64,000 bases of DNA from Sphingomonadales bacterium Ga0077557 (GCA_001464615.1 LNFI01000016.1:1-64000), one strand, 5' to 3'. Positions 1 to 8,645 are shown, counted from the stretch's first letter. Notes: generated by a model not told the origin, from the letters alone. Program-made: numbers and translations.

Positions 1-116
1 ATAACCTCACTACGCAACTCAGCCGCCAATTGCGGCAACTGCTCCGGTGAAAGCTTCCGCAAATCCGAAGGCGTGGTCACAGTGTCCAAAAGCGGGGTGT
101 GGGGTCGATCTACCAT
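1..116 (-). CDS. dxs: 1-deoxy-D-xylulose-5-phosphate synthase, N-terminal fragment
   Basis: Only the first 38-39 codons are in the window; the gene runs off the left edge. Reading the minus strand from the ATG at 114-116 gives a peptide with TPLLDTV and [16 protein letters not shown], the typical beginning of DXS. The enzyme condenses pyruvate and glyceraldehyde 3-phosphate with thiamine diphosphate in the first step of the MEP isoprenoid pathway, which feeds carotenoids and the bacteriochlorophyll tail. The catalytic part lies outside the window. The call rests on this N-terminal match. Confidence 0.8.
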   Translation of the reverse strand, partial: MVDRPHTPLLDTVTTPSDLRKLSPEQLPQLAAELRSEV

Positions 117-200
117 GAGCCCAGAATAAACGAGGCTTTTATCTAAGTCGATCATCCGAAATCGCTTGCACCAAATTGCGCCGAAATGTGACAAATATGC

Positions 201-737
201 ATGACCAGCCTCCATCTCCGCCTCGCCCAGCATGGAGATGCCCCTGCCATTGCCGCGCTGATGGAGCGCGCGATCGCCGACCTGCAACGCGACTTTCTCG
301 ATCCCGGCCAGATCGCTGCCAGCAGGTCCGTCATGGGACTCGACACCCAGTTAATCGATGATGGCAGCTATGTGCTGGTTCTGGACGGTGAGACGCTGGC
401 CGGTTGCGGCGGCTGGAGCAATCGCGCGACGCTTTATGGGGGCAACCACAGCAAAGCGCTGCGCGATCCTCGTCGGCTCGACCCGAGAAAGGATCCGGCG
501 CGAATCCGCGCGATGTTCACCAGCCCCGATTATGTCCGGCGCGGGATCGGCCGGATGGTGCTTGACTGGTGCGAATCAGCCGCGCGCGATGCCGGTTTCG
601 ATCGGGCTGAACTAATGGCGACATTGGCTGGCCAGCCACTATACGCGGCCTGCGGCTATCAACCGATCGAACGCATCGAAGCCCCGCCCGTCAATGGTGC
701 TGCAGTGCCGCTGATCAGAATGGGCAAGCCGCTTTAA
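201..737 (+). CDS. GNAT family N-acetyltransferase
   Basis: A 178-residue single-domain protein. The acetyl-CoA binding signature is seen as [18 protein letters not shown] around residues 112-129, preceded by beta strands (YVLVLDG, LAGCGGW) and followed by an YAACGYQ segment, the usual end of a GNAT fold. It should transfer an acetyl group from acetyl-CoA to an unknown small molecule or protein amine in the cytoplasm. The gene converges with zur, with only 4 bp between stop codons. No clear Shine-Dalgarno sequence precedes the ATG at 201. The substrate cannot be told from sequence. Confidence 0.85.
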   Translation: MTSLHLRLAQHGDAPAIAALMERAIADLQRDFLDPGQIAASRSVMGLDTQLIDDGSYVLVLDGETLAGCGGWSNRATLYGGNHSKALRDPRRLDPRKDPARIRAMFTSPDYVRRGIGRMVLDWCESAARDAGFDRAELMATLAGQPLYAACGYQPIERIEAPPVNGAAVPLIRMGKPL

Positions 738-741
738 ACGG

Positions 742-1203
742 TCAGTCGCACGCGGCGCACTTGCCGCGCACCTCAATCACTGGGCGTTCGGGAGAAAAAC
801 CAGCGGCTTGCGCCGCCGATCGTACGCCGCGCGTGATGTGATCATCATCCAGATGAGTCGTCTGGCCGCAACTGTCGCAGACCAGGAAGATGCAATCATG
901 CAGGCAATCAGGGTGGGCATTGGCGATATAGGCGTTCGAACTTTCAACCCGGCGCGCCAGATTGGCGGTCACAAACAGGTCAAGAATACGATAGACACTG
1001 TTCGCCGCGACCCGCCGCCCCTCCGATTTGGATACAGCATCAGCAATGTCATAGGCTGATGCCGGTTTGTCGAACCCCGCCAGCGCTTCAAAAATACGGG
1101 CGCGCATCGCGGTCCATTGCTCACCGGATCGCTCGAGCGTCGCCTGCGCTGCCGTTGCCAGCGCCATGCCTTCATGTTCGTGATGATGATGCCCGGCCAT
1201 CAT
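742..1203 (-). CDS. zur: Fur-family zinc uptake regulator (Zur-like)
   Basis: 153 residues with a winged helix in the N-terminal half and a metal-binding C-terminal half. Two CxxC pairs, CDSC and the terminal CAAC, would form the structural zinc site, and HPDCLHDC precedes the first. The N-terminus is histidine-rich (HHHHEHE), as seen in some Zur proteins. Zur represses zinc uptake genes when zinc is plentiful. The gene lies 38 bp downstream of merC in the same direction, so the two are probably cotranscribed. A Fur-family call is secure; zinc rather than iron or manganese is inferred from the cysteine pattern and histidine tail. Confidence 0.82.
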   Translation of the reverse strand: MMAGHHHHEHEGMALATAAQATLERSGEQWTAMRARIFEALAGFDKPASAYDIADAVSKSEGRRVAANSVYRILDLFVTANLARRVESSNAYIANAHPDCLHDCIFLVCDSCGQTTHLDDDHITRGVRSAAQAAGFSPERPVIEVRGKCAACD

Positions 1204-1241
1204 AGCGATTTAGGTGCTCTGGGGCACCACGGCAAGCGCCG

Positions 1242-1631
1242 TCAGGAAACCGCCCGACGATTGAGATCATGCCCCAGTGCCAACAGCCCAACGCCAATCA
1301 GCGTGAACAGCGTTTCCCCGCTGCCGTCATGCGGCAACGAAATGGCACCAGCCATAACGCCCAGTCCAAGCGCACCAATCGCTGCCGGCATCATATAGCC
1401 ATGCTGCAACACGCCGCGTCCCAGTGCGAGCGCACCCAGCCCAATCGCGATCACCAAGCCCACTTCGTGAATAATCGGCGACAGCAACAAGCCGCCCGCC
1501 GATGCCGCAAGTGCGACCAGCACCGCCGTCGCCAAGCAATGCACCGCACACAGACCGGAAATGCCGATCGCGATGCGATCGAATCCGATATCGCTCAGCA
1601 GGGGGAAATTTGGTTGGGCGCGGCTGGTCAT
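1242..1631 (-). CDS. MerC-domain small membrane protein
   Basis: 129 residues with four hydrophobic segments. The first carries CAVHCL (about residues 28-33), the cysteine-histidine pattern of MerC-type mercury/metal transport proteins. No merA, merP or merR lies nearby, so mercury resistance is unlikely. Linkage to zur suggests a role in zinc or other metal handling in the inner membrane (inference). Start is the ATG at 1629-1631. An AT-rich tract at about 1660-1675 in the promoter resembles half of a Zur box but is too imperfect to call. Confidence 0.75.
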   Translation of the reverse strand: MTSRAQPNFPLLSDIGFDRIAIGISGLCAVHCLATAVLVALAASAGGLLLSPIIHEVGLVIAIGLGALALGRGVLQHGYMMPAAIGALGLGVMAGAISLPHDGSGETLFTLIGVGLLALGHDLNRRAVS

Positions 1632-1759
1632 GGGCCGCCATTTGGCATGTCGCGGCAGGAGTTACAATATATCATTGCGGCACCCGTGCAATTTTTTCGC
1701 GATGGCTACGGCCCGGAGGCGGTGGTGACGCCAGGGCGATATTGGATTAAGGGACCCAA

Positions 1760-2815
1760 ATGCTCATGCAAACAAACGCCATGCTTCGCACCCGCCCGCG
1801 CACGATGGCGCTATGGCTGTTCATTGTCGCGGCCATGATCGTCGCCATGGTCATGGTCGGCGGGATTACCCGGCTCACCGAATCTGGCCTGTCGATCACC
1901 CAGTGGAAACCAATCAGCGGCACCTTGCCGCCGTTGACCGATGCCGCCTGGCAGGCTGAGTTTGACGGGTACAAGAAGATCCCCGAATACCGTGAAATCA
2001 ATGCAGGCATGACGCTTGCCGGGTTCAAGGCAATTTTCTTCTGGGAATATGTCCATCGGCTGCTTGGGCGGCTGATCGGCCTAGCCTTTGCTCTGCCGCT
2101 CATCTGGTTCGCGATCCGCCGACAGATTCCGCGCGGCTATGGCTGGCGGCTGAGCGCCTTGCTCGCGCTGGGTGGCTTGCAGGGGGCGATTGGCTGGTGG
2201 ATGGTCGCATCAGGACTGTCGGTGCGCACCGATGTCAGCCATATCCGCTTGGCTGTTCATCTGTCGACAGCGCTGATCCTGCTCGGTGGCATTGTGTGGA
2301 CTGCGCTTGATCTGCGTGCCGCGCATAATATGGCCGGTAATCTGGCCATTGCCCGCCCGTCCAGGCTGGTGCCGGTCGCGGCGGTTGCGCTGGTCCTGCT
2401 CGGCGTCCAAATCATCTTCGGCGCGTTCACCGCTGGGCTGGACGCTGGTTACGCTTTTGCCAGCTGGCCGCTCATGGGCGACGCTTGGTTCCCGGCCGGT
2501 GCGCCAATGGTGTCACCAGCGTGGCGCAATGCCGTCGATAACCCCATCGTCGTGCAATTCATTCATCGTTGGTTTGCCTTTGCGGCCGCCGCCGGGCTGG
2601 GCTTGCTGGCTTGGCAGGCAATCCGCCAGGGCGCGGCTCGGGCCGGCTATGCCATTGGCGGTTTGGTCACGCTGCAGATCCTGCTCGGCATTGCCACATT
2701 GATGAGCGGTGTCGCGATCGAGATCGCGGTTGCGCACCAAGTGAATGCAGCCCTGACGCTGATTGCTGCCATCGTTGCCGCCCATCAACTCGGGCGACAC
2801 CGTACGATCGGGTAA
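1760..2815 (+). CDS. ctaA: Haem A synthase (COX15/CtaA family)
   Basis: 351 residues, about eight membrane helices in two related halves. Haem-ligand histidine motifs are seen: WEYVHRLLGR and HIRLAVH in the first half, FIHRWF and VAHQVN in the second. The N-terminal VGGITRLTESGLSITQWKPI block is characteristic of alphaproteobacterial COX15. The enzyme hydroxylates the C8 methyl of haem O to make haem A for aa3-type cytochrome oxidase, indicating aerobic respiration. The ATG at 1760 has a weak GGGA upstream; an internal ATG at codon 3 or 8 is possible. Confidence 0.95.
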   Translation: MLMQTNAMLRTRPRTMALWLFIVAAMIVAMVMVGGITRLTESGLSITQWKPISGTLPPLTDAAWQAEFDGYKKIPEYREINAGMTLAGFKAIFFWEYVHRLLGRLIGLAFALPLIWFAIRRQIPRGYGWRLSALLALGGLQGAIGWWMVASGLSVRTDVSHIRLAVHLSTALILLGGIVWTALDLRAAHNMAGNLAIARPSRLVPVAAVALVLLGVQIIFGAFTAGLDAGYAFASWPLMGDAWFPAGAPMVSPAWRNAVDNPIVVQFIHRWFAFAAAAGLGLLAWQAIRQGAARAGYAIGGLVTLQILLGIATLMSGVAIEIAVAHQVNAALTLIAAIVAAHQLGRHRTIG

Positions 2816-2900
2816 CTAAGCGCCTGGCAATTTGGCCGACGCGTCGCCCGGCCGAAATCAAGCGGTATTCTGATACCCACTCGCAATCCCGCCCGGATGC

Positions 2901-3014
2901 TTGACTTTTGATAGCTCCCGCGTAGAAGCACGCCCAACGACGCCGCTCCTGCCCGGGGCGGCGTGTTCGTTTTTACCGGCAGCCGCGGTTGCCAAGCAAA
3001 GAAGGTCTGGCCCC
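2901..3014 (+). promoter_or_regulatory. rplM-rpsI promoter and leader with terminator-like hairpin
   Basis: A TTGACT hexamer at 2901-2906 with TAGAAG at 2923-2928 (16-bp gap) could be the promoter. The leader then holds a perfect 7-bp stem, ACGCCGC at 2940-2946 with GCGGCGT at 2958-2964, followed by a T-rich tract ending in five T (2970-2974). This resembles an intrinsic terminator and lies 40 nt before the rplM start. It may be an attenuator controlling the ribosomal protein operon (inference), or the terminator of upstream transcription. Confidence 0.45.
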
Positions 3015-3494
3015 ATGAAGGCGCTGATGAAGACCACCAAGTCGGCCAAGCCGCACGAAGTGGAAAAGAAATGGCATATCGTTGACGCAGACGGCCTGGT
3101 GGTCGGTCGCGCGGCGACGATCATCGCCAATGTCCTGCGCGGCAAGCACAAGCCGAGCTTCACCCCGCATGTCGATTGCGGTGACAATGTCATCGTCATC
3201 AACGCGGACAAGATCCGGTTCACCGGCAAGAAGCTGAAGGACAAGATCTATTACAAGCACACCGGCTATGCCGGCGGCATCAAGGGCGTGGCAGCGGGCA
3301 AGGTGCTCGAAGGCCGCTTCCCGGAGCGCGTGCTGGAAAAGGCGATCGAACGCATGATCCCGCGCGGCCCGCTGGGTCGTGACCAGATGCGCAACCTGCG
3401 CGTTTTCGCTGGCCCCAATCATCCGCACGAAGCCCAGAACCCGCAGGTTCTCGACATCGCGAGCATGAACCGCAAGAATAAGGTGGGCAACTAA
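3015..3494 (+). CDS. rplM: 50S ribosomal protein L13
   Basis: 159 residues. [20 protein letters not shown], the GGIKGV segment and [27 protein letters not shown] are diagnostic of L13. It is an early-assembly protein binding 23S rRNA. The start at 3015 is chosen because MKALMKTTK is the usual alphaproteobacterial L13 beginning; the frame is open further upstream through the leader but with no match to the family. The stop codon overlaps the rpsI start by one base. Confidence 0.97.
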   Translation: MKALMKTTKSAKPHEVEKKWHIVDADGLVVGRAATIIANVLRGKHKPSFTPHVDCGDNVIVINADKIRFTGKKLKDKIYYKHTGYAGGIKGVAAGKVLEGRFPERVLEKAIERMIPRGPLGRDQMRNLRVFAGPNHPHEAQNPQVLDIASMNRKNKVGN

Positions 3495-4036
3495 TGTCCG
3501 ATAATCGTCAGTCGCTTTCCGATTTGGGTTCGCTTGCCGGCGGTGCACCGCAGGCGCCACGCGACACCGCCATGGGCGATGCCCTGCCCGTCAACAATTC
3601 CGGCCCCAAGCCAGAGCCGATGCCCCTGCGCGAGCAGATCATCGACAAGCAGGGCCGCGCTTATGCGACCGGTCGCCGCAAGGATGCCGTGGCTCGCGTC
3701 TGGATCAAGCCCGGCTCGGGCAAGATCGTCATCAACGGTCGCGACCAGGAAGTCTATTTCGCCCGTCCGACGCTGCGTCTCGTCATCAACCAGCCCTTCG
3801 GCGTTGCCGAGCGGACCGGCCAATATGACGTGATCTGCACCGTCAAGGGCGGCGGACTTTCGGGCCAGGCCGGCGCGGTCAAGCACGGCATCAGCCAGGC
3901 GCTGACCAAGTATGAGCCGATCCTGCGCGCGCCGGTCAAGGCAGCAGGCTTCCTGACCCGCGACAGCCGCACGGTCGAGCGCAAGAAGTACGGCAAGGCC
4001 AAGGCCCGCCGCAGCTTCCAGTTCTCGAAGCGCTGA
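3494..4036 (+). CDS. rpsI: 30S ribosomal protein S9
   Basis: 180 residues. The core from about residue 53 has [25 protein letters not shown] and the basic C-terminal tail ending RRSFQFSKR, which reaches the decoding centre of the 30S subunit. The first 50 residues are a Gly/Pro/Ala-rich extension longer than in enterobacterial S9 (about 130 aa), as in other alphaproteobacteria. The gene is translationally coupled to rplM (TAATG junction) and ends at a strong terminator. Confidence 0.97.
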   Translation: MSDNRQSLSDLGSLAGGAPQAPRDTAMGDALPVNNSGPKPEPMPLREQIIDKQGRAYATGRRKDAVARVWIKPGSGKIVINGRDQEVYFARPTLRLVINQPFGVAERTGQYDVICTVKGGGLSGQAGAVKHGISQALTKYEPILRAPVKAAGFLTRDSRTVERKKYGKAKARRSFQFSKR

Positions 4037-4082
4037 CGCGAGCCTTGCTTTGGCCTTGCAAAAAGGCCAGCAATATCAAGGA

Positions 4083-4109
4083 AAAAGCGGGGTTCTGCCC
4101 CGCTTTTTT
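4083..4109 (+). terminator. Intrinsic terminator of rplM-rpsI
   Basis: Perfect stem AAAAGCGGGG (4083-4092) with CCCCGCTTTT (4098-4107), a 5-nt loop, and a run of T to 4109. The mobile island starts within a few bases of this terminator. Confidence 0.9.
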
Positions 4110-4113
4110 CATG

Positions 4114-4132
4114 TGCAACAGATCTGCAACAG
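4114..4132 (+). repeat. Left flanking repeat, putative attL core
   Basis: TGCAACAGATCTGCAACAG, matching 12677-12695 at 18 of 19 positions in the same orientation. It consists of two TGCAACAG units and lies beside the rpsI terminator, 112 bp upstream of the integrase start. Direct repeats bounding a tyrosine-integrase island are expected att sites; strand exchange at this exact sequence is inferred. Confidence 0.55.
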
Positions 4133-4185
4133 CCCTCCAAAAGCCGCAGTTTTCTGCGCCCCTTAACTCGACTTCAATTTTTGGC

Positions 4186-4228
4186 TGCAACAGATGGTGC
4201 AACAGATCGCACGGAACGTGCAACAGAT
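4186..4228 (+). repeat. Cluster of TGCAACAGAT repeats upstream of the integrase
   Basis: TGCAACAGAT occurs at 4186-4195, 4198-4207 and 4219-4228, in addition to the copy inside 4114-4132. The three copies lie just before the integrase ribosome binding site. They could be arm-type integrase binding sites or an autoregulatory operator. Confidence 0.5.
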
Positions 4229-4243
4229 CTGGAGCACAGAAAA

Positions 4244-5518
4244 ATGAAGCGTATCAATGCATTAAAGCTTGAAGAGGGCAAAGTTACAGTCTTCCAGCGA
4301 GACGATGTAATCAGCGGCCTGTGGTATGCCAACTTCCAGCTTGGCCATGGCAAGCGCCACATGAAGTCGCTGGAAACCACGGACCGCGCCGTTGCGGAAT
4401 ACAAGGCCAAAGAGATTTACCGCAAGCTGCTCGTTCGCGTTGACCAAGACCTGCCACTTCGCACGATCAAATTCGCGGAATTCTGGGACAGCAAGTGGCT
4501 ACCCTTCGCGAAAAAGCGCCTGTCTCCGCATCGCTACCGCCTGCACGACATCACGGGCCGCCTGTATCTCAAGCCCTATATGGGCAATCGCAATCTCGAC
4601 CAGATCACCACACTAGTGGCGGAAGGTTACGTGGATTGGCGGCGGGATTTTTGGCTGAAACGCGAAGATCGTCCGAAAAATTGCGCGGTCAGGCCGTCCA
4701 AGAAGACGCTTCAAATCGAATTTGGCTTGCTCGTGCAATCGCTGGCATGGGCAGCGCGCGAAAGCCTCATGCGCCCAATGGGCAAATTGAAGGCCCATGT
4801 TGTCAAAACCGACCCAGACCGCCAGCGCCGCTACGGCTTCACCTCGTTTGAATGGCTCGAATTGGCCACGCATATGGAAGGCTGGCAGCATGATGGTCGC
4901 CACCGTCTACACAATACCCAGCGTGCCCTGCTACGCCGCCTCATCTGGTGCTACTATCTTACAGGTCTTCGCCGCCGCGAGATGGAAACCTTGAAGTGGA
5001 AGGGCATCAAGCCGCATGGCGACGGATCGCGCGCGGAAATCACCGTCGCGGCTGACACGAAAACGGGCACCCGCACCGTCATCAGCCAGCCAGACATCTA
5101 CAATTATCTGCCTCCTCGCGGTGCAGATGATGATTTCGTTTGGCCCGAGGGCTGGGAGCCGCACGTCAGCTTGCGGAAACTGCTCGACGACATTGGCCTG
5201 CTCAAAGGGCCAGATGGCGAGAACCGCACCATTTACAGCTTCCGCCACACCTACGCGACGGAACGGCTTCTCGCTGGCGTCACCTATGAAGATTTAGCGT
5301 TGAACATGGGCACTTCATATGAGCAAATCCGCAAGCACTATAGCCATGTCGTCCCGCAGGAACGTGCGGACGCCATCACGAGGCTTGACGGCTACTCTGC
5401 CTCTGAGATCGTAAGGGCAACGGCTTGGCTACATAAGGAAGCGCAGGCCAACAATTTGGACTGGGACGCTCTGGTGGAGCAGGCACTGGCGGCGCAGGCG
5501 AAGTCCGATGCTGCGTAA
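4244..5518 (+). CDS. int: Tyrosine recombinase / phage-type integrase
   Basis: 424 residues. The C-terminal catalytic domain shows TGLRRREME (Arg243), a beta hairpin with Lys near 273, SFRHTYATE (Arg334, His335) and the nucleophile in IRKHYSHV (Tyr366). The first box-II position is Tyr331 instead of His, a common variant. The N-terminal part should hold the arm-binding and core-binding domains. It would catalyse site-specific integration and excision of the island. The ATG at 4244 is preferred: GGAG lies at 4231-4234, and upstream codons overlap the TGCAACAGAT repeats. Confidence 0.92.
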   Translation: MKRINALKLEEGKVTVFQRDDVISGLWYANFQLGHGKRHMKSLETTDRAVAEYKAKEIYRKLLVRVDQDLPLRTIKFAEFWDSKWLPFAKKRLSPHRYRLHDITGRLYLKPYMGNRNLDQITTLVAEGYVDWRRDFWLKREDRPKNCAVRPSKKTLQIEFGLLVQSLAWAARESLMRPMGKLKAHVVKTDPDRQRRYGFTSFEWLELATHMEGWQHDGRHRLHNTQRALLRRLIWCYYLTGLRRREMETLKWKGIKPHGDGSRAEITVAADTKTGTRTVISQPDIYNYLPPRGADDDFVWPEGWEPHVSLRKLLDDIGLLKGPDGENRTIYSFRHTYATERLLAGVTYEDLALNMGTSYEQIRKHYSHVVPQERADAITRLDGYSASEIVRATAWLHKEAQANNLDWDALVEQALAAQAKSDAA

Positions 5519-5704
5519 TTTTGCGTTTTCCAGCTCAGCGAAGACAATTCGCCCCCGCCCAGCAGCGCGGAAGCTTGAAAAGCGTCTTCAGCGCTCAGAC
5601 GCTCTGACAGGGCATTCTCACTGCTTGTGACAGAAAGCTTCCGTTGCAGATCGACGCACGGCCAGGCCGGTGCTTGATCGACAGCCTCGAAATTGGAGGT
5701 TGGA

Positions 5705-5902
5705 ATGCGGCAAGATTTACGGGACAGCGCGGGCAAGCTGCTGGGATGGCGGCAGCAAATGGGACGGCAGGTAAAGGGCTATACGGCCACGGGATCGCCT
5801 GTTGGCTGGTATGATCCGCTGATGAATGCCACCTATGATCGCAACGGTCGCCGCATAGGCCTCGGCGATCTGCTCACCTCACTAATAGTGAGCGGGCGTT
5901 AG
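5705..5902 (+). CDS. Small conserved mobile-element protein, unknown function
   Basis: 65 residues, starting at the ATG at 5705 behind GGAGG (5695-5699). It has a repeated beta-strand pattern with Gly-Trp/Tyr turns: RDSAGKLLGW, GSPVGWYDP, ATYDRNGRRIGLGDLL. I have a general recollection of similar short proteins in proteobacterial plasmids and islands but no function. Its last codons contain the perfect palindrome at 5878-5892. Confidence 0.65.
   Translation: MRQDLRDSAGKLLGWRQQMGRQVKGYTATGSPVGWYDPLMNATYDRNGRRIGLGDLLTSLIVSGR
5878..5892. repeat. Palindrome CTCACTANTAGTGAG, copy 1
   Basis: CTCACTA-A-TAGTGAG, perfect 7-bp arms. The same palindrome recurs at 8774-8788 (perfect) and 12227-12241 (one mismatch), all at gene ends or between genes of the island. 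Probably a protein binding site. Confidence 0.6.
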
Positions 5903-5938
5903 GGCGGACACGCGGCCCGCCCTATTCCGCCAATTGCA

Positions 5939-6391
5939 TCAGGCCGTCGCCTGCTTGGCCTTACGCTGGGTCTTGCGGTCCGCATTTGCGGCCTTCGCCT
6001 GCACGTCCAGTTCGCCAACATTGATAGCCTCGATGATCGACGCGATCAGGCTGGGCAGTTCCGCGAGGTTCTCGACTTCCACAGCATTCATGCCCTTGGC
6101 CAATTCCAGCGGCTTGCTGCCGTAGCGGATCTGGAAGAACATCTTGCCAGCAGCATCCGTGAACCAGCCCTTGCGGACATGACGCGGGGCATCGACGCGG
6201 ACCTTTTCGCCCGCCTCGTTGGTGCGGGTGACGCGCTTGGTGGCGCTGAACGCCGTGCCGCCGATTTCAGCTTCTGCGAGCGCCTTCTGCTCGTTGAGGT
6301 AGCTGACCAGCTTGCCGCGCAGCACCTGCTCAGGCGCCAACGGCGCATTGCGGGTGGCGGCAGTCAGCTTGAGGGTCTTGAGGATGGACAT
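5939..6391 (-). CDS. Conserved hypothetical protein of mobile elements
   Basis: 150 residues beginning MSILKTLKLTAATRNAPLAP, chosen because GGAG sits 8 nt before this ATG; two upstream ATGs are worse placed. The protein is hydrophilic, with a Lys/Ala-rich C-terminus (DRKTQRKAKQATA) and a central GWFTDAAGKMFFQIRYGSKP segment. The layout recalls small plasmid and island proteins of unknown function (possibly the DUF6641 group, not certain). No catalytic motif or membrane segment is seen. Confidence 0.65.
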   Translation of the reverse strand: MSILKTLKLTAATRNAPLAPEQVLRGKLVSYLNEQKALAEAEIGGTAFSATKRVTRTNEAGEKVRVDAPRHVRKGWFTDAAGKMFFQIRYGSKPLELAKGMNAVEVENLAELPSLIASIIEAINVGELDVQAKAANADRKTQRKAKQATA

Positions 6392-6577
6392 TTTCATTGC
6401 TCCTTGGCCGTTATGGTCAAGGTCAGTCGATGGCATCGTCGTTCAGACGGTCGATCAGAATTTGGTTTATTGCGGAAGACCCTTCCCGTCAGGTTTTTGG
6501 GCACTTTGAGTTGCCCAATCGCCTTGCGAAGGGTATTTCGCGCAATAGAACCGTCACGATGCACACAGGGAATATAA

Positions 6578-7174
6578 ATGCGATTTTTTTGCGTCGTTGC
6601 CGCTCTTGTGCTTGCTTTTCCGGGCAATGCCTTTGCTCAAATGGACCCCAATTGGTCGCAGCGCGAGATGGAGCGGATGCAAGCCCAACAGGAACGTTGG
6701 GATGCACAAGCCGAACGACAACGGGCCGAACAGGAACGGCAGGCTGCACAAGCTGAGCGCCAACGGGCCCAACAGGAACGGGATCAGTACGAACGCCAGA
6801 GCCAGCAATATCAGGCCTTGCCGTCCAGTCCAGAACGAACGCCAACCCCTGCCACCGAGCGTCTTCAGCCAATTCATACGGGCAATGATTTATATAGTGC
6901 TTGCACCCCTGATGGGACGGGAAATACGACGGCGGCCAATCTGCAATGTTTACTTTACATTGGAGATGTCTCGTTAGGAGAAAAGGTGGGAAAGTTTAGG
7001 AATTCCGATGGAGGAAATTGTTTCCCGCAGGGCGTTAGTTTGGACCAAATCAAAGATATTGTTTTTTCCTACCTGCGCGACACTCCTGGACGTCGCCACA
7101 TTAATGCGACTAATTTAACGGTTGAAGCAATAATTCAGGTTTTTCCCACCTGTAAATTTACTCCCAGCAGGTAG
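6578..7174 (+). CDS. Secreted Rap1a/Tai-like protein with coiled-coil region
   Basis: 198 residues. A signal peptide (about 1-21, ending AFAQ) is followed by a Gln/Glu/Arg/Ala-rich stretch (about 25-80) with repeated AERQRA units, likely a coiled coil. The C-terminal domain (about 100-195) has GNDLYSAC, CLLYIGDVSLG, CFPQGVSLDQI and the final FPTCKF, the pattern of the Rap1a/Tai family. In type VI secretion, Tai proteins are periplasmic immunity proteins against amidase effectors. No amidase lies beside it, so it could be an orphan immunity protein. RBS AGGGA precedes the ATG. The 3' part is notably AT-rich. Confidence 0.75.
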   Translation: MRFFCVVAALVLAFPGNAFAQMDPNWSQREMERMQAQQERWDAQAERQRAEQERQAAQAERQRAQQERDQYERQSQQYQALPSSPERTPTPATERLQPIHTGNDLYSACTPDGTGNTTAANLQCLLYIGDVSLGEKVGKFRNSDGGNCFPQGVSLDQIKDIVFSYLRDTPGRRHINATNLTVEAIIQVFPTCKFTPSR

Positions 7175-7264
7175 GTCGGTAATTTTTCATAATAGACAAC
7201 CTCCCAATCCACTTGGATAAATTCCTTCCGTTCATTGGGGATCATTCGAAATTGTAGGCCCATA

Positions 7265-8047
7265 ATGACCACGCAAGATCAGCCTTTACGATGCGGTGTA
7301 TTGATTATTGGCTCGTTATTTTGGCATGATGGCGACGACGACGGTAGAAAAAAATGGCGGACAAGCCGACTCGATCTGCCTGCTAAGCAAGTCGTGAGCG
7401 TTCCCATCCGTTACGGCCGAAGGTCTGGGACTTGGGGCAACGCATTCACAATGATCTTGGATTCGAATACCGCTGACGGGCAAGGTCTACTGGTGCCCTG
7501 CAAGGCGCCAATTTATTCATTCGATCAGATGGTGGAGGAAGTGGAATGCCTCTGGGCAGCAGAAGCGAACGCTGCGCGATCTAACAAATTTCACAAGAAT
7601 TGGGGGTGCATCGGAGCGCGTTTTGGCCAGAGTGCGATCGCCGCAGGCATCCATGACGAATGGAAAATCCATTTTGAGACCGCAAAGCCCTTCTCGCTTC
7701 CGGCCATTGGCAGTGACGGTAAATTGAATGCCCCGTGGCCGCGCACGCAGCGAGACGAGCCAGTGAGTGATTTCGACATCATTCTCGGCACTGCCACCAT
7801 GCCTAACCCTGCCGATGAAAGGCCGAGTCCACATGAGATAGCCGAAGGTTGGGCAAAACAGGGCAAAGGGTACGAGCGCTACTTCTTCGAAAATGTGCGG
7901 TATGGCATCAGGACCCAAGAAGATCTGGAAATTTGGAACGCTATCGATGAGCTAAGCCCACCTTGGTTGATGTGTGAAGAGTACAAACCGGAAATCGAGA
8001 TTTTGAAGTCAGAACTACGGCAATCATACGAAGTGGGTAACCTATAA
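7265..8047 (+). CDS. Hypothetical protein, unrecognised
   Basis: 260 residues from the ATG at 7265 (a TTG at 7235 would add 10). The N-terminus CGVLIIGSLFWHD followed by WRTSRLDLP and VPIRYGRRSGTWGNAFTMIL looks like a compact alpha/beta domain; ILGTATMPNP lies further on. There is no signal peptide or membrane helix. I do not recognise the family. The GSL-type beginning faintly recalls gamma-glutamylcyclotransferase-like folds, but that is weak. It follows the Rap1a-like gene in the same direction with about 90 bp between. Confidence 0.6.
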   Translation: MTTQDQPLRCGVLIIGSLFWHDGDDDGRKKWRTSRLDLPAKQVVSVPIRYGRRSGTWGNAFTMILDSNTADGQGLLVPCKAPIYSFDQMVEEVECLWAAEANAARSNKFHKNWGCIGARFGQSAIAAGIHDEWKIHFETAKPFSLPAIGSDGKLNAPWPRTQRDEPVSDFDIILGTATMPNPADERPSPHEIAEGWAKQGKGYERYFFENVRYGIRTQEDLEIWNAIDELSPPWLMCEEYKPEIEILKSELRQSYEVGNL

Positions 8048-8108
8048 GAACTTTGACACTTTCTCGGCAAAGTCTTCAAGTGATTGCCACCAGCGGCATC
8101 GATCTACT

Positions 8109-8645
8109 CTATGCGGCCAGCAAACGATATATGGACTGCCTGTGGCATCCAAGCTCGCGCGCGATCGCGCTGGCAGTCATGCCCTGCGCTGCCATCGCTT
8201 CGACCCGCTCAATATCAATTCCCGCCCTGCGTCCCTTATAGATGCCGTTGGCTTTGGCCTTCTGGATGCCCGCGCGCTGCCGCTCCCTACGAATGTCGTT
8301 CTCAAATTCCGCCACTGCACCCAAAATCGCGAGAGTCAGCTTGCCCGTGCTGCTGCTGGTGTCGATCGACTGGTGCACGCATTGGAACGCCACGCCCTTG
8401 CGGCTGAGTTCGTCCAGTAGCTGGAACAGGTCGGTCAGAGAGCGAGCGAAACGGTCGAGCCTGCTGACCACAATGGTATCGCCGTCGCGGACGAACTGCA
8501 TCATTTCGACCAACCCCACCCTTGCCCTGTTGGTGCCACTGGCCTGATCCTGAAAGATGCGTTCGCAGCCGTGGGCCGTGAGTTCGTCCATCTGAACATC
8601 GAGGCATTGGTCCGTGGTGCTGACACGCGCATAGCCGACGATCAT
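8109..8645 (-). CDS. Serine recombinase (resolvase/invertase family)
   Basis: 178 residues. The catalytic N-terminal domain has YARVSTTDQ with the nucleophile Ser9, then SRLDRFARSL (conserved Arg residues) and ILGAVAEFENDIRRERQRAG. The C-terminal 40 residues form a Hin-type helix-turn-helix (GMTASAIARELGCHRQSIYRLL). Such enzymes resolve cointegrates or invert DNA segments at a nearby res site. AGGAG lies correctly before the ATG at 8643-8645. Length is normal. Confidence 0.9.
   Translation of the reverse strand: MIVGYARVSTTDQCLDVQMDELTAHGCERIFQDQASGTNRARVGLVEMMQFVRDGDTIVVSRLDRFARSLTDLFQLLDELSRKGVAFQCVHQSIDTSSSTGKLTLAILGAVAEFENDIRRERQRAGIQKAKANGIYKGRRAGIDIERVEAMAAQGMTASAIARELGCHRQSIYRLLAA

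Noticed and set aside
1660..1675. Possible Zur box upstream of merC
   Set aside because: GTTACAATATATCAT is AT-rich but fewer than half of the positions are symmetric, so no operator is called.
2901..3014. Longer rplM reading frame from 2901
   Set aside because: The added residues cover the promoter and hairpin and do not resemble L13.
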